From positions 7,377,916 to 7,441,915 of the forward strand of contig CM067522.1 in assembly GCA_034509495.1 (NCBI GenBank): a stretch of DNA of 64,000 bases, read 5' to 3'. The notes beneath the pieces are model-generated. The model was given only the letters and a program-made list of their open reading frames with translations, was not told where the DNA came from and made no database searches. The DNA comes from Acestrorhynchus altus (lineage: Eukaryota > Chordata > Actinopteri > Characiformes > Acestrorhynchidae). Of this stretch, positions 37,231 to 48,592 are shown piece by piece. Made by a program: the position numbers and the translations under genes. Position 1 is the first letter of the stretch; the number at the start of each line of letters is the position of its first letter.

Positions 37231-38200
37231 CCAGTCTGAACTGTGAAAATGTGAACGGAAATGACACAAGACTGTGACCTGAATGCAGGGATTTTTCCAC
37301 GTGTAGGAGACTCTAAAATGTGCTGGAAATGTGCCTGTATACCAGAGAGAGCCAGAGAAAGAGAGAGACATCATCAATTATTGATCTGCCATCAATTCTG
37401 AAGACAGAACGTGGTTGTGGAGAGGTTGTGGTGGGCTGGGGAGAAGTGCGGGGGTTGGGAGGGGGGGGGGGGGTGATATTAATTTTAATGCTCTTCAATC
37501 CCAGGCTGAAATTGAAAAGAAGGGCTCCTGTATTGAGCGGCAGTAAACTTTGTTGTGTGCAAGATATTGACATGAAATGTAATAAAAAGGGGGTCATGAT
37601 TTATCACTGGTCTGCTCCATTGAGAGTGCTATGTAGCAGCTTCAAGATGCCATGGAGGAAAAATAAAGACGTGAATAGCCTTCACACTCTCCTCAGGAGC
37701 CTCGTCTCTCTCCTTCATTTCCATTTAATTAACACCCACCCACCCCCCCATCGTTGAATCCTGAAGTTTCCTTGCAGTTATTGAGCTGCTGATTAAAATG
37801 CTGAGATGTCGGTAATTACAGTGTCAAAGAGGAAGAGCTAGGCAGTAAGACCAGATGAAGGGTATGTGACCAGATGGGCATGTGTATTTTTTTATGAATG
37901 CTTCCATTATCACCTAAAGGTTTTACAAGCTTGAAAACAGTCATTTTGCCTTATTGTATCGTTATGTTTGCTGAGTGGTGCACCATCCCTCCAGTGCACT
38001 TTCAGCGACTATACACATTTAAGCTGCTCAATGTCTCATCTTGGCTAAACAACTTGATTTATATGTTCCACTTGTGTTATGGTGTAGATTCCTCTATACA
38101 TTTTGTAGTCACACTAAGAAATATATTTGCAAAAATATTTATTTGTAAAATAAATATTCCTCAACTGAACTTTTCAGTGTTTTTTTTTCTTTCTCCAATT
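37231..38200. other. Unique intronic DNA with a poly-G run
   Basis: A G-run of about 13 lies near 37461-37473. No exon recognised. Confidence 0.4.
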
Positions 38201-38560
38201 CTATTTACGTAAACTGGAAAACTTGGGGAAACAATGGGAAAATCCAATAAGATCAGTGCAGCTCTGAGAAGGATGACTGCAGGTTTGAACAAGTCAGGAA
38301 TACCTCTTGGAGACATTTTTGAACAACTGGGGATTCCAAGGTCATCAGTTCAAGACCAGTTGTATGAAGTGCAGCCACTTGTCCGAGGTCTAGAAAGACA
38401 GATACTGTCACCCTCTGCTGAACCAACCCACAAACCACCAGATTGCAGACCTGCTATGAACTGGAAGCTGCTGGAATACTTGTAAACATCACTGTCTACC
38501 ACCGCAGATGCCATGCTGAGCATCGTAGCATTTCTTTTAATCAATTAATAATTAATCAAC
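38201..38560 (+). pseudogene. Tc1-like transposase N-terminus relic
   Basis: From 38234 the frame reads MGKSNKISAALRRMTAGLNK then IPLGDIFEQLGIPRSSVQ, the paired-like helix-turn-helix DNA-binding region of a Tc1 transposase. After a short gap it has QILSPSAE, and a second frame gives EAAGILVNITVYHR. The catalytic domain is absent. This family differs from the copy at 15.6 kb, which begins MPKTKE. Confidence 0.75.
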
Positions 38561-39280
38561 GAATAAATCACACAATACAAAGAACAGACAAATGTACATG
38601 AAAAAATGTAATGTATTTTTATCTGTAGCTTTAAAGCTTAAAAAAATGAGGGAGAACTGCCTGCCTGAGTGTACAAACCTAAGGGGTCACCTAATTTGAC
38701 ACTTGAGCTGTGTGTGTGTCACATCAACACATGTAACAGTCAAAATGTCTGACGTTGCCTGGCTTCATGATTGGCACGGGGGCAAATCAGTCCGACAGAG
38801 TGTGTGGCAGTGGCAGACCCCAAGTTTCACCTCCAATAGACATGCATGTTCCTTGGGGTGGTCAGATATTCCATTTTCCAGTATAACATAGATATAATAT
38901 AAAATTAAATAGAAATATGACTACAATCAGTTGAGTACATATTTAAGTAGAGAGGGGGTTGACGAAGAGTGTGTGGGGAAAGGGCTTAGTTAGAAGCAGG
39001 CATGGTAGAGCTGGACCAATCAGAGGACTTTCTGCTGCATACATTAAGTGCCAAATGGTCTGCCTTTCTGCATGGTTGTTCCCACTGTAATTTTATTCAC
39101 ACTTTGAGGCTTTGAGGCCCTTGCATGAGGAGCCCATCAGTGGGATGTGTTGAGGCCGTCTGAGCTAACAGATGAACAACCTTCACTGGCGTCATACCAC
39201 CTAGAGTCCATCAGCTTAATAAAAATGTCAGTGTGGCTGATTTGTTATGTCTGTAAATAAGAGAGCCAAGGGGGTGACAG
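38561..39280. other. Unique intronic DNA
   Basis: Nothing recognised. Confidence 0.35.
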
Positions 39281-39300
39281 GAGAGGGAGAGAGAGAGAGA

Positions 39301-39358
<58 letters not shown>

Positions 39359-39368
39359 AAGAGAGAAT

Positions 39369-39400
<32 letters not shown>

Positions 39401-39401
39401 C

Positions 39402-39490
<89 letters not shown>

Positions 39491-39541
39491 AAGAGACACA
39501 GAGAGAGAGACAGAGAGAGAGGGAGAGAGAGAGAGAGAGAG
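39281..39541. repeat. 260-bp GA-rich polypurine tract
   Basis: Almost unbroken GA on the plus strand with a few T or C interruptions. The long Leu-Ser and Arg-Glu frames on the two strands are artefacts. Confidence 0.97.
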
Positions 39542-40904
39542 ATGCACATATTTGCATTTTTGTTTTAGCAAAACAAGTTTGTGAGTATTTTTGAGGTTTA
39601 AAGGTTTAGTGGTTCTTTACCCTCATACATCTGTATTAAAAAAGGATCCTTTATGGAACAAAAAATGTTTTTTTCTATTGCTCTGCTCAAAGAACAGTAT
39701 AGTATATTTGAGTATAGTTTTTCAATTATAAACCTTAGGGTGTAATGTACAATGTTCATTCATTGTTTCTTGTGAAATCAAGAAGGGCTGGGAACAGTGG
39801 ACCTGTAGCCCTGAGGCCCTGTCTGGTCAGGGGGCCCTGCAGTGAAAAAAGGGAGACCTTATCTAATTGATTCCAGTCCTTTTTGATTTCTATTTTTCAC
39901 ATTTTTGCATGCATTGAAATTAAAACAAAAAACACAATTCTATATGTTTGGAGATTAATTTAGCAGGAGGACAGAGGATGGGAAGATGGGATAGAACACA
40001 GCCACAAAATGAATATTAATCACTTCACACAATGGCATACGAAAACATCCCTCATTAAATATACATTTAATTGAAATATTGGATCATTTACTACATTGAG
40101 TCTCGTGAGAATTGTCATTGAGAGAGTCATTTTCTCTCATTTCCTCTCTTTTTTCACAGACTGATTGAGTTTAAATTCTCCCTGCTCTTGAGGTGTTACT
40201 GCCCAGTTTGACCAAGGCGCAAAATTGGCCAAGTGACATGAACCAGACAAACCAGTGGAACCATGTGAACCAGTGGATGAGCATTGTTGTGCCCAGTATA
40301 CTTGATCAGTAAAAACAGTCTTTTACTGAGTAAATCGCAGGTCAAAACAATACTTATTACATCCAAGTGTTATATGCATGTCATGTATGGAACATTACAA
40401 GGTAGATAAGCTGTACAACCTTGTTTATTCCTGATTATATGTATTGAACCAAATGCATAATCCAGCATCTCCAGTGCTGCTCATTCACTGGCTCTTCACT
40501 GGTTCTGAAAATGTGAAGCAAGAAAGTTGCAGAAATAAAACTCACTGAATGTTAAAAGTGTACCTTGGTTTACTTTGACAAAATTGGGGCTGCCTGTCCT
40601 ACAATAGAGTCTGGCTGTAGACCTTCAGTGATAGGCCCCAGATGATGTCATAGGGTCCTCCCGCTTGTCCTACCTTTCTCTGAAAATCTGCTGCCAGAAC
40701 CTTCTCACCCAGGATGTGTTGCTTGGTCAATTTGCACTCAACATGTGCTCACATGCTCAGCTCAAATCGTGCAGGGGGTGCCGATTGGGTAATGAAAGTC
40801 TGTTTTGGATAGTGGTCATAGCAAGTGTCTTTTGGTGTCTTGTCTACAGCATGTTGACAAAACAAGCAGAAAAGCCTGGCTTTGTAAAAACCCATTGGTT
40901 TCTG
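39542..40904. other. Unique intronic DNA
   Basis: A 125-codon frame at 40665-41042 has no recognised relative and runs into a transposon relic. No exon called. Confidence 0.4.
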
Positions 40905-41120
40905 AATTTTGCAGCTGTTTCACCTCCTTCAGATTGGTGCTGGGTAGAACCACCTTTTACTGAAATAACTGCTTTAAGTCTGCTGGAGTACGTTTCTACC
41001 CATTTTGCTCACTCTGTCACTGAGTCATCAGTACACACTTGAAATGTTGAAATGTTGGAAGGCCAACCACTCCAGTGAAGGTTCAGCACTGTTCTGCATT
41101 TTCTCCATTTGTGGAAAATC
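40905..41120 (-). mobile_element. Tc1-like relic (antisense)
   Basis: TGGTGCTGGGTAGAACCACC, then ACTGCTTTAAGTCTGCTGGA and TTTCTACCCATTTTGC, has the order of a common fish transposon read on its antisense strand. Confidence 0.45.
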
Positions 41121-42261
41121 TCCAGTCTGGTAGGTATTTCAGTGGCTTTGTTTAGGATCTGTATCTGAATATCTTTTGAACGTGTACAAAGTCACTATCT
41201 GTGTTTACTCATTTTGTTCTAATCTTATATTAAAATAAGGACCATCAGCATTAAGGACCATCAACATCTTGGGGACATTTGGTCTTCAGAAAGTCCTTAA
41301 ACAATGGCCACACAAATATACACATATAGGCCAGTCTCTGTAAAGGTCTGTTTGTTGATGGCTATGACGGATGTCAGCCTTTTGTTGATTCCCCCCTGCT
41401 GAGATATGGGCTGACGGCTGGAGGCAGATTTCTCCAGGCGGTTTCCTGCTGCCTCAGTTCCAGCCTTGCACTGCTATGTTTCGCATATGCAATAATTGCC
41501 ACATACACTTCTCAACAGCATGCTCTATATGGAACAGCTGCATAATGCTTTTTGAAGCGCAAAGCAGTCTTTGTGGAAAAAAAGCAGTCTGAAAGGCATA
41601 GGGTTGAGCCATTGTATTTTTTTTTTGGGATAAAGCTTTTAGCATCCTCGTGTTCCTTCAGCCCCTGAGGCTAGCTTTGCCTGAATAAATGCTATTCTGG
41701 CCAATTAAGCTTCATCCATTGATAGTCGCAGCTTAGGCTTATGCTTTTTGGTGGGCAGTCTCGATGGATTGTGGTAGAAAAGGTTAAAAACCTGGCCTGA
41801 ATTTAAAAGGGAGAATTTTGTGCAGGGTAAAGAGGACTCTTTGGTTATTCTGGGATGCAACACTTGACTGGTTTAATAAATCATGTGGATAAAAAAAAGA
41901 AAAATAAAAATCTTGCCAAGAACTCTATATGAAAATATGGCCCATGTCTGGTATAAAATACTCCATTATCAGTGTAGGTTTCCTGTGTATTATCCTCATT
42001 TTCATGGTTAATATTTGAATTCAATATAATGCACTGTCCATTAGAGGCTGAGCTATATTTTTGTTGCTTGCTAATTATACAGTTAGTTTCAGTAGCCATA
42101 TATGCTATGAGACACAGGGCTGTGCTTTGATGATTGTCCTGTTAAATCAAACAATAACATTAAATAAAGATAAAATTTAAAGATCAAAGCAAATACACTG
42201 TGAAATTAAAAAGATGAATCAACTGACAGCCTTAATATGACCCTTCACCCAAATAATAAAT
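41121..42261. other. Unique intronic DNA
   Basis: No exon or repeat recognised. Confidence 0.35.
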
Positions 42262-42376
42262 TAGCCCTGTGAGGTCCTGACCATTGAAGAACAGAGTAAA
42301 CAAAATGGACTAGAGCCTGAAATTAGAACTGTAGAGTGTAGAAACCAGCAGGTGGTCATGATGTTCTGATATGACT
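42262..42376. mobile_element. Partial fold-back element (right end)
   Basis: GTCCTGACCATTGAAGAACA, ATGGACTAGAGCCTG and GTGGTCATGATGTTCTGAT match the outer right arm of the 12.8-kb element. Confidence 0.6.
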
Positions 42377-42799
42377 GTATAAATAAAACCAATGATGTAC
42401 CAGTATCCTCTCAACAAAAAGAGTTCCTAAAGGTGTCACTGAGATAAGATCATCCATTTGCAAGTATAAGATAAAAATATTTACAGAATAAGATCAAAAT
42501 GATTTAAAGAAACCACCAACTCTGACGTCTAAATAAACAGAACTTTGAAAGGGGAAAAACAAAAAAACTCTTGCTTCATATTTGAAAATCAAAATATACA
42601 AATGCTTTTATCTCTAAACAGTGAGAAGAATGACTCAACATTGTTGGTCTCTAAGGATGTGGAGCCGAGACCCTAACATAACTGAACGTTTTTGGAGAAT
42701 GAACATTTTGGAGAAATAGAAGAATCTCTTGAAAAGCATAGAATCTTTAAAATCAGTAAACAGTTAATAAACATTGAATAAACATGTAATTAACTCATC
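42377..42799. other. A+T-rich intronic DNA
   Basis: Nothing recognised. Confidence 0.35.
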
Positions 42800-43230
42800 T
42801 TCAAAAAACAGTTGCACCCAGAAGGAATCAACCATTTTCAGCTGCACTGGTGTTGTGAGAGACTGTCATGTCACTGCTCTGCTTGATGACCAACAAATCC
42901 ATGTATGGAGGCACTGTGGTCAGTGGGAAGGCCAATGGTTTGTTGTTATGCATCACATATCCAGAAGGCCTGGTGTCATCGTGTGATGGGGGTCCAATTT
43001 TGTATGATACCAGATCACCTGTTCTTTCTTACAGACATGTAACAGCCCAAATGAGTGAGAATACTCAAGCTGCATGGGATGGACTATCTCAGGACACCAT
43101 TACGAACCCCTGCAACACATGTTGCATCATACTGAGACACTACGTTATGTGCACTGTATGTGTAGCTCAATAAATATTGCGTATGTTTGTCTAAATTTTA
43201 ATCATTTATTGTTCCTGGTTACCTTTGCCT
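42800..43230 (+). pseudogene. Internally deleted Tc1/mariner transposase relic
   Basis: Opens with GTTGCACCCAGAAGGAATCA, shared with the 32.3-kb copy. The protein text YDTRSPVLSYRHVTAQ passes directly into QAAWDGLSQDTITNPCNT. In intact relatives these blocks are about 60 or more residues apart, so the segment with the second and third catalytic residues has been lost. Confidence 0.65.
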
Positions 43231-44149
43231 TCCTTTCCAAAATCCTTGCACTCCAACACTTTTTATATTCTGCAAGTTACTCACCTTTTTTTAATATTGT
43301 AGGAAGTCCTGCTGCCAAGTGCAGCAACTTTCATGGTGCTCAGTTCATTTTGTTTTTCTGCCAGGCCTGATGCAGTCCGTGGCCTCTCTTTGGAATAGGA
43401 TAAATTGCAGTGCACTGGAGAACGACAGGGCCCACATCTATTTCCAAACTGTATCACTCCAGTGCCACAGCTGTCTGTGTCTTGGGAGAAGTGAACAGGA
43501 CTCTGAGCTGCAACCTCCATTAGGAGCACTTCCCTTTGCCCTTGGGAGACAAATAGCAATAAATTGTGTTGAAAACTCAGGGAATCCATGAATACTGTGG
43601 AAAGCAGCTGGGCGGCAGGGTAAAAATGTGCCCCCTTCTGCAAATCATGAGAAGATTGCAAGCCATTAGGTCTGCTGCTGATAATGGTGCCATAGGAAGG
43701 CACGGCTCATTAAGGCAGATTGCAAATGTCATCCCAGTGTCTCCTCTCTGGCCCTGTGCTGGAGAGAATAGGAGCAAAATTAATTTTGCATAGAGCCTGT
43801 ATTCTTCTGAACGAGAGCCAAATGCAAACCCGGGTCAGCTTTGATTAAATCACCAGCACGGCTTCTAAAGGGAACGACCGATTAGGACCGATTTCCTCAC
43901 TTATAACTCAACTTGATTTAAAACTCAGATATAAAACTCCTGTGCCCTTCTGATGTTTCTACAAAAAAAACAAAAAAACAAGCAGTACTCCACTTTAAAC
44001 TGACAGGGCTTATCATTTACTGATAATAAAGTGGATTATTTGAGGGTTTGCATAATTTAATTTACAGAATATGCAAATATTTTACTTTAAATATTTATTT
44101 TTTTGTGAAGCAAACAACAAATAGGACAAAATAACATAAAACATCAATG
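43231..44149. other. Repeat-free intronic DNA 1-2 kb before the exon
   Basis: No exon recognised. The block 43590-43870 is repeat-free and includes AAAATTAATTTTGCATAG and GCTTTGATTAAATCACC, which suits a conserved non-coding element, but only comparison could show it. Confidence 0.4.
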
Positions 44150-44440
44150 TGCAGAACTATTCACCCTCCTAAAATCAGTATTTTGTAGAGTACCCTTTTG
44201 CAGCAGTTATATTCTCTGTAAGCTTGCCACATATTTCCACTGGGAATTTTGACGATTCCTAAAGCCAAAATTGCTCCAGCTCCTTTAAATGAATGGTTTA
44301 TGTAGGTGAACAGCAGTCTTCAAGTCTGACCAAGATTCTTACTTGGATTAAGGTCTGGGTTTCGACTAGGCCATTCCAGAGTTTTGCTGGGTAGCCCTCT
44401 GGCAGGTTTGTTGTGGTACCATGTTCTTTCCATTTGATGA
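44150..44440 (-). mobile_element. DNA transposon relic (antisense)
   Basis: TTCACCCTCCTAAAATCAGT, then CCCTTTTGCAGCAGTTAT and AAGGTCTGGGTTTCGACTAG follow the order of a common fish transposon read in antisense. No open frame remains. Confidence 0.45.
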
Positions 44441-44579
44441 TAATGGATATGATGGTGCTCCAAAGATAATCAGAGATTTGGAGTAAGAGTAAGACAAAGA
44501 TCTGTTATTATTCTACAAACAACCCAAATTTCTATGAAAGAGGAGGACCTGAGGTGATTAATCCAGGTTCAAAGACTAA

Positions 44580-44690
44580 GGGGCACGGTTACACTAGAGG
44601 TTAAATTCTTTTAATACCCTTTCAAAAGAAACACTGAACGAGCAGATGTCCCAATACTTTTGTACATGGCGTAGCAGCCTACATTGTTTT
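44580..44690. repeat. Tc1/mariner MITE end
   Basis: GAACGAGCAGATGTCCCAAT followed by ACTTTTGTACATGG matches the terminal region of a fish mariner-type MITE. Confidence 0.5.
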
Positions 44691-44954
44691 TTATGGCACT
44701 ATATAGTGCAATACAGCCAATCAAAACAAAGATTTACATGTTGTCACTGTTACAAAAGAGCTTGTATCTCAATTGACAAAACGTGAATCTGTCCATTGTA
44801 CTGTACATTGTGTCAAAATGTCAGGATGTATGGACCAATAGAAATACTCCTGTATAAACTGTAATCTTTTACGTTAACTTCAATTGAAAGCTCAGAAGGT
44901 TGTTTTCATTTAATGGAAAAATGTTATTTTGGAGATTCAAGATAAAGGTTTTGT
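44691..44954. other. Unique intronic DNA
   Basis: Nothing recognised. Confidence 0.35.
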
Positions 44955-45194
44955 ACAATTTAACCCATCTACACGTGGTGATGCACACACATACATATTA
45001 ATGAATACAGACTATAGGGGGCAGTAAGCACACGTGCCCGGAGCAGTTCTATCCACAGTGCCTGGGAAGCATCTGGTGAGTTAAGTGCCTTTCTCAAGGG
45101 CACTTTAGTTATGTGTTGCCAGTTCAGGGATTTAAACCGGCAACCTTCCAGTCACAAGGATTGTTCCCTAACCATCAGGCCATGGCTGCCCCAT
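44955..45194 (-). mobile_element. tRNA-derived SINE immediately upstream of the exon
   Basis: Shares TCAAGGGCACTTTAG, the B-box-like GGATTTAAACCGGC (about 45129-45142) and the CCATGGCTGCCCC end with the copy at 5.6 kb. It stops 74 bases before the splice acceptor. It also carries CTATAGGGGGCAGTA at about 45012-45026. Confidence 0.7.
45009..45026 (+). promoter_or_regulatory. CTCF-like core motif within the SINE
   Basis: TAGGGGGCAGTA fits the AGRKGGCRS core of the vertebrate CTCF motif. The bases upstream of the core fit less well. Motif match only. Confidence 0.3.
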
Positions 45195-45240
45195 GTACAT
45201 TTTATTGCGTGTATTTCATGACTGTACTTGTGGACCACCA

Positions 45241-45268
45241 ATCTAACTTATTCCCTCCCTTTGCTTAG
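45241..45268 (+). promoter_or_regulatory. tmem8b: Splice acceptor with branch point and pyrimidine tract
   Basis: A branch-like CTAAC at about 45243-45247 is followed by a pyrimidine-rich tract and TTGCTTAG at 45261-45268, immediately before the exon. The branch A is about 23 bases from the AG. The reading frame opens directly after this AG and matches the family, which fixes the exon start. Confidence 0.75.
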
Positions 45269-45458
45269 ATTGCCTGTTTGTGACGGAATATTTCACCCGG
45301 ACACCTCGCAAGCTAAACGCCTTCCGTTCCTTCGCTAGTGTGGAGCTGTTCCACTTCAATGTGCCTGATGACACCGTGGTGGCTGTCTGGAACCTCATTA
45401 CCTTTAAGGAGCAAGGGGGCACCTTTGGCGACAGCTGTCCTGACCGTAATGTGACAGT
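45269..45458 (+). CDS. tmem8b: Internal coding exon of a TMEM8/PGAP6-family membrane protein, probably tmem8b
   Basis: A 190-bp exon encodes 62 whole codons, starting CLFVTEYFTRTPRKL and ending DSCPDRNVT, with split codons at both ends (phase 1 intron before, phase 2 after). The pattern EYF..(x)..KL....SFAS.ELFHF.VP.DTV resembles the N-terminal extracellular segment of TMEM8A (PGAP6) and TMEM8B, just before the conserved region that continues in the next exon. The segment holds one N-glycosylation sequon (NVT) and two cysteines, as expected for the luminal side. In this family an extracellular N-terminal region and an EGF-like domain precede a multi-pass C-terminal membrane domain of the CREST superfamily. 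PGAP6 acts on GPI-anchored proteins, while TMEM8B is described mainly in adhesion and growth control. No other exon was found in the window, so the flanking introns are very long. The family call is strong by eye; choosing tmem8b over tmem8a is inference. Confidence 0.75.
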
Positions 45459-45464
45459 GTGAGT
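45459..45464 (+). promoter_or_regulatory. tmem8b: Splice donor GTGAGT
   Basis: GTGAGT is a near-perfect U1-complementary donor. Reading through it gives a stop at once (GTG TGA), which supports ending the exon at 45458. The exon's last two bases (GT) leave a split valine codon. Confidence 0.75.
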
Positions 45465-46375
45465 AGTCCAAGACTTCTACCTTCATTCTTCAAGAGGCCT
45501 TCATGTCTTCTCTGTTGTGAAAAGCCTTTTCTTTTTTTAACAGCAACATGGTTTTCTGTAGCCTAATGCTGATGCTGATAACATGGCTGTGCTGACTTGC
45601 TACTCTGAGACACAGCATACAGAAATGTTCCAGAAAATGGTTTCCCTGCCTCGCTTTCTGCCGCCTCCATAAAGAAGGCATTTATTAACTCAGCAGGGGT
45701 GCCACGTGCCGGAAACTCAGTGCGTTGTACACCGGAGATTCATAAATTTTACATGTGAGATGACACAGTGATTAGACTGAGTTTCATACTTGCTGATTTC
45801 CAATTGGATTTTCAGCAAAAACACTGAGTGAACACCTCATCCATTCTTTTGTCTTTTACATTTGTGAAAAATAAAGGCATACAGCTCACATTCTTTAAAA
45901 GCACAGATTGGGGAAATCAATCATTTAACTTTTAATGTATTATTGATGCAGCATGAAAGCATGATTGACATTTCAAAGGGTATGTTCCTTCCGCAGGCCC
46001 ATAGGTAAAGCCAATCAGAACAGACATCATTTACACATATATCAGTCAAAGGGTTCACTTAATGTAATAGTTGATTATTTGAAGTTGTTCTTTATTGTAT
46101 AAATACTATGTGATTTTGCTAACAGTGGACTCTGTTCAGATATGCCTTTTTTCCTCCTTTTTTCCCTCATTTTGCCTCACTTAATTTCCTTTTACAGAGG
46201 GCTTTTCATTTAATTTACATTTGTTTTATTGTCTAGTTTATGAGACTGCAATGGCTCACAGGAGCCTCGTAACACAGAATAGCATAGCCTATATGTAACA
46301 ATATCGCTTTAGTTTCGCAAGTATTGACATCATTTATTGGATGTTTCTGTATATTTTGCAGCCTCTCAGTGTCCA
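45465..46375. other. Start of the downstream intron, unique DNA
   Basis: No further exon recognised here. Confidence 0.45.
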
Positions 46376-46745
46376 TTTTCTAGACTTCATAACTCAAGAT
46401 CAGATTAATCAACAGACACGATACATATATAATAACAAACTACAAGTCAAAACACCAAAAACTGACCCAAATATTGGGTTATAGAAGGATAAAATGTGAA
46501 GGGGGGGCTGTTTGCTCTCTTTCTTTGAACTTATTATATTATTGTCAACCTCATCATTACAAATTATGCAGCAAGATGATTGCATTTTTTTGCTCAAAAC
46601 CCCCTGGATGATCAGGTTCCAACAGGATTCCTAAAACAAACAAACAAACAGACAAACAAAAAGCCCATATGAATTGCAGGAACAAGACCTTGTTTTAACA
46701 TGGTCAAATTCATACAAACATTTAAATCTTAAATGAAGATAAATT
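46376..46745 (-). mobile_element. TTAA-end element, copy 6 (deleted)
   Basis: ATAATAACAAACTACAAGTC, CAAATATTGGGTTATAGAAG and GGGGCTGTTTGCTCTCTTTC match the family in reverse. The ends are lost and the interior is shortened. A short AAAC repeat lies at 46633-46660. Confidence 0.6.
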
Positions 46746-47144
46746 GGAGTAACATATGATCTCCTGGTAGTTAGTTGAGGTAGTCCAGTTTGTTTTTGAG
46801 GGAGCAGTTGGCTCCCAATGATGGCTATGTTTTTCTTTAAGTCTACCACAGACATCCAGTTACTCCCTCAGCTTTCTCTTGCTGCATGCCAAGTTTGAAC
46901 TCCCCTTCTGCGGACTCTGGCACAATAAAAACCATAGTCTTGAGGTCTGGTGTTGGTAGCAAATCATATTCCCATAACTAGCAGTCTGGTCATGATGCGA
47001 TGCTCACCAACAACAACAACACCATATTGTCTCTGCCAATATTGTGACTGCCATGTTTGATTATGTTGGGTGCTTGGACATATGAATAAAATAGATAAAT
47101 ATATAATAGATAAAATAGTCACACATGCCCATTGCAAGAAAAAT
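46746..47144. other. Unique intronic DNA
   Basis: Nothing recognised. Confidence 0.35.
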
Positions 47145-47550
47145 GCAAGAGTTATTTGCAATGATTACATTGACAAGAATATTTATAATAATATGTTGAC
47201 TGTGATCCATTGGTTTTTATATGTATTTATGAATGTGTCAGTATTATCCCAGTGATGTCATTAGCCCCACCCCCTCTTACTGCTCAGTTGGAGTCTGCAC
47301 GCAGGTTGAGCATGCACACACGAACAGAGCAGTAAACATGCACTGGCAGACTCCTTTGGCATTTAAACTGGGATGTAATTCAGTTGAATTAGAATTTCCG
47401 AGATGGGTTGCTTGCTGATGATTCGTCACACCATGATGAGGCCTCATCATTGTAGTTTTTGATATGTGAATCATGTCTGTATGTTACTCTGATCCTGAGA
47501 TATGAAGCTTAGAACGTCTTAACTGCCTGCAAAGTGCTTCTAAGAGTTAA
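47145..47550 (+). mobile_element. TTAA-end element, copy 7 (5' truncated)
   Basis: Contains AATGATTACATTGACAAGAA, AGTGATGTCATTAGCCCCAC and GATCCTGAGATATGAAGC, and ends TTCTAAGAGTTAA with TTAA at 47547-47550. The left end is absent. Confidence 0.7.
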
Positions 47551-47909
47551 AGGCATAGTAAGAAACAGCCTGACTGAAACTAATAATTAAAACAATGTTG
47601 AAAAATAATCATGTAAACTGAACAAACTCGCACATGCAACATCAACTCACAACTGTTCTGAGAATTGCACAAATGTTTGTTCACAAAGTTTGCTGTCTCA
47701 GTTTTTTTTATCCTTTTGTCAGATGTTTACATTGTTTTTCTTTTCTTTTTTTTTACTTTTTATTGACAAATATGCAAAGACATATTTATAGTGCTGACCC
47801 ATATTTGTTATAACCATTTTGTAGGGCCGAGTTAATATCAAGTTAATACAAATTTGTGAAAAACAAAATGTGTGCCATTCTTAAAACCTTTGACCACGAT
47901 TGTACATTG
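47551..47909. other. A+T-rich intronic DNA
   Basis: Nothing recognised apart from T-rich runs. Confidence 0.35.
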
Positions 47910-48592
47910 TAGACACACCCCTCCATCAGTGAACATCCAGGGAATGGACATTGAGAGATGAGTACTGTACCTGGATGTTCACTGAAACCCCCGGATGGAC
48001 TGATCAGTTAACATCACTGTACTTTTCGAAAGAGGCCAGAGCAGACTCCACCTCCTGAGAAAACTGAGGTAATTTGGAGTGCAGGAGTGCACTCCTGAGG
48101 ACCTTTTTTGACAGAGAGGTGGCATCTACCATCAGATTTTGACTGCAGACAGAAAGGGACTGAACAAACCCATTAAATGGGCCAGTTCTGTCCTGGGAAG
48201 CCCAGTGCAGGTGGTGGGAGACAGAAGGATGTCAGCCAAGGTGTCATCCGTCTTGGAGAATGACTTGCATGCATGTCCATGCATGAGACTCTGGCAGCAC
48301 TGTGTTTGAAGGAGCGGTATCACAGGTCCTTCCTGCTACTGTTAGTCCTTACAACCAGCACCGCTCTCAGCACAACACAGATACACACACTTAACTCACA
48401 ACTCATATATATATATATATATATATGATTTGTTTATTATTTATAATGTTAATATTGTAGGTACTCTACTGTATACTGTATATCCTACAGTATATTATAC
48501 TTATATCTAGTGCTTTGCTATCAATTTGCTGCAATGTGAATTTCCCCACTGCAGGACTAATAAAGGATTATCTTATCTTATCTTTCAGGAAA
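47910..48592 (+). mobile_element. LINE 3' end (same family as 3.3 kb)
   Basis: Broken reverse-transcriptase text ends with MHETLAALCLKERYHRSFL (about 48280-48337), the C-terminal pattern of L2/CR1-type LINEs. A tail follows with TTAACTCACAACTC, an AT array (48404-48426), and the end TTTCCCCACTGCAGGACTAA followed by AATAAAGG..ATCTTATCTTATCTT. The TATCT repeats are the 3' tail. The 5' part is missing. Confidence 0.75.

Noticed and set aside
36920..37300. Cys/Val-rich 126-codon minus-strand frame
   Set aside because: Runs through a CA/CT microsatellite cluster; no recognised domain.
37320..37757. 145-codon plus-strand frame
   Set aside because: Crosses the poly-G run, has no recognised domain, and lacks splice or promoter context.
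39211..39594. Several frames of over 100 codons on both strands (Leu/Ser-rich and Arg/Glu-rich)
   Set aside because: They translate the GA-rich tract; all frames stay open because the repeat has no stops.
43281..43703. 140-codon minus-strand frame overlapping plus-strand frames
   Set aside because: No recognised family; more likely chance openness in a G+C-richer non-coding block.
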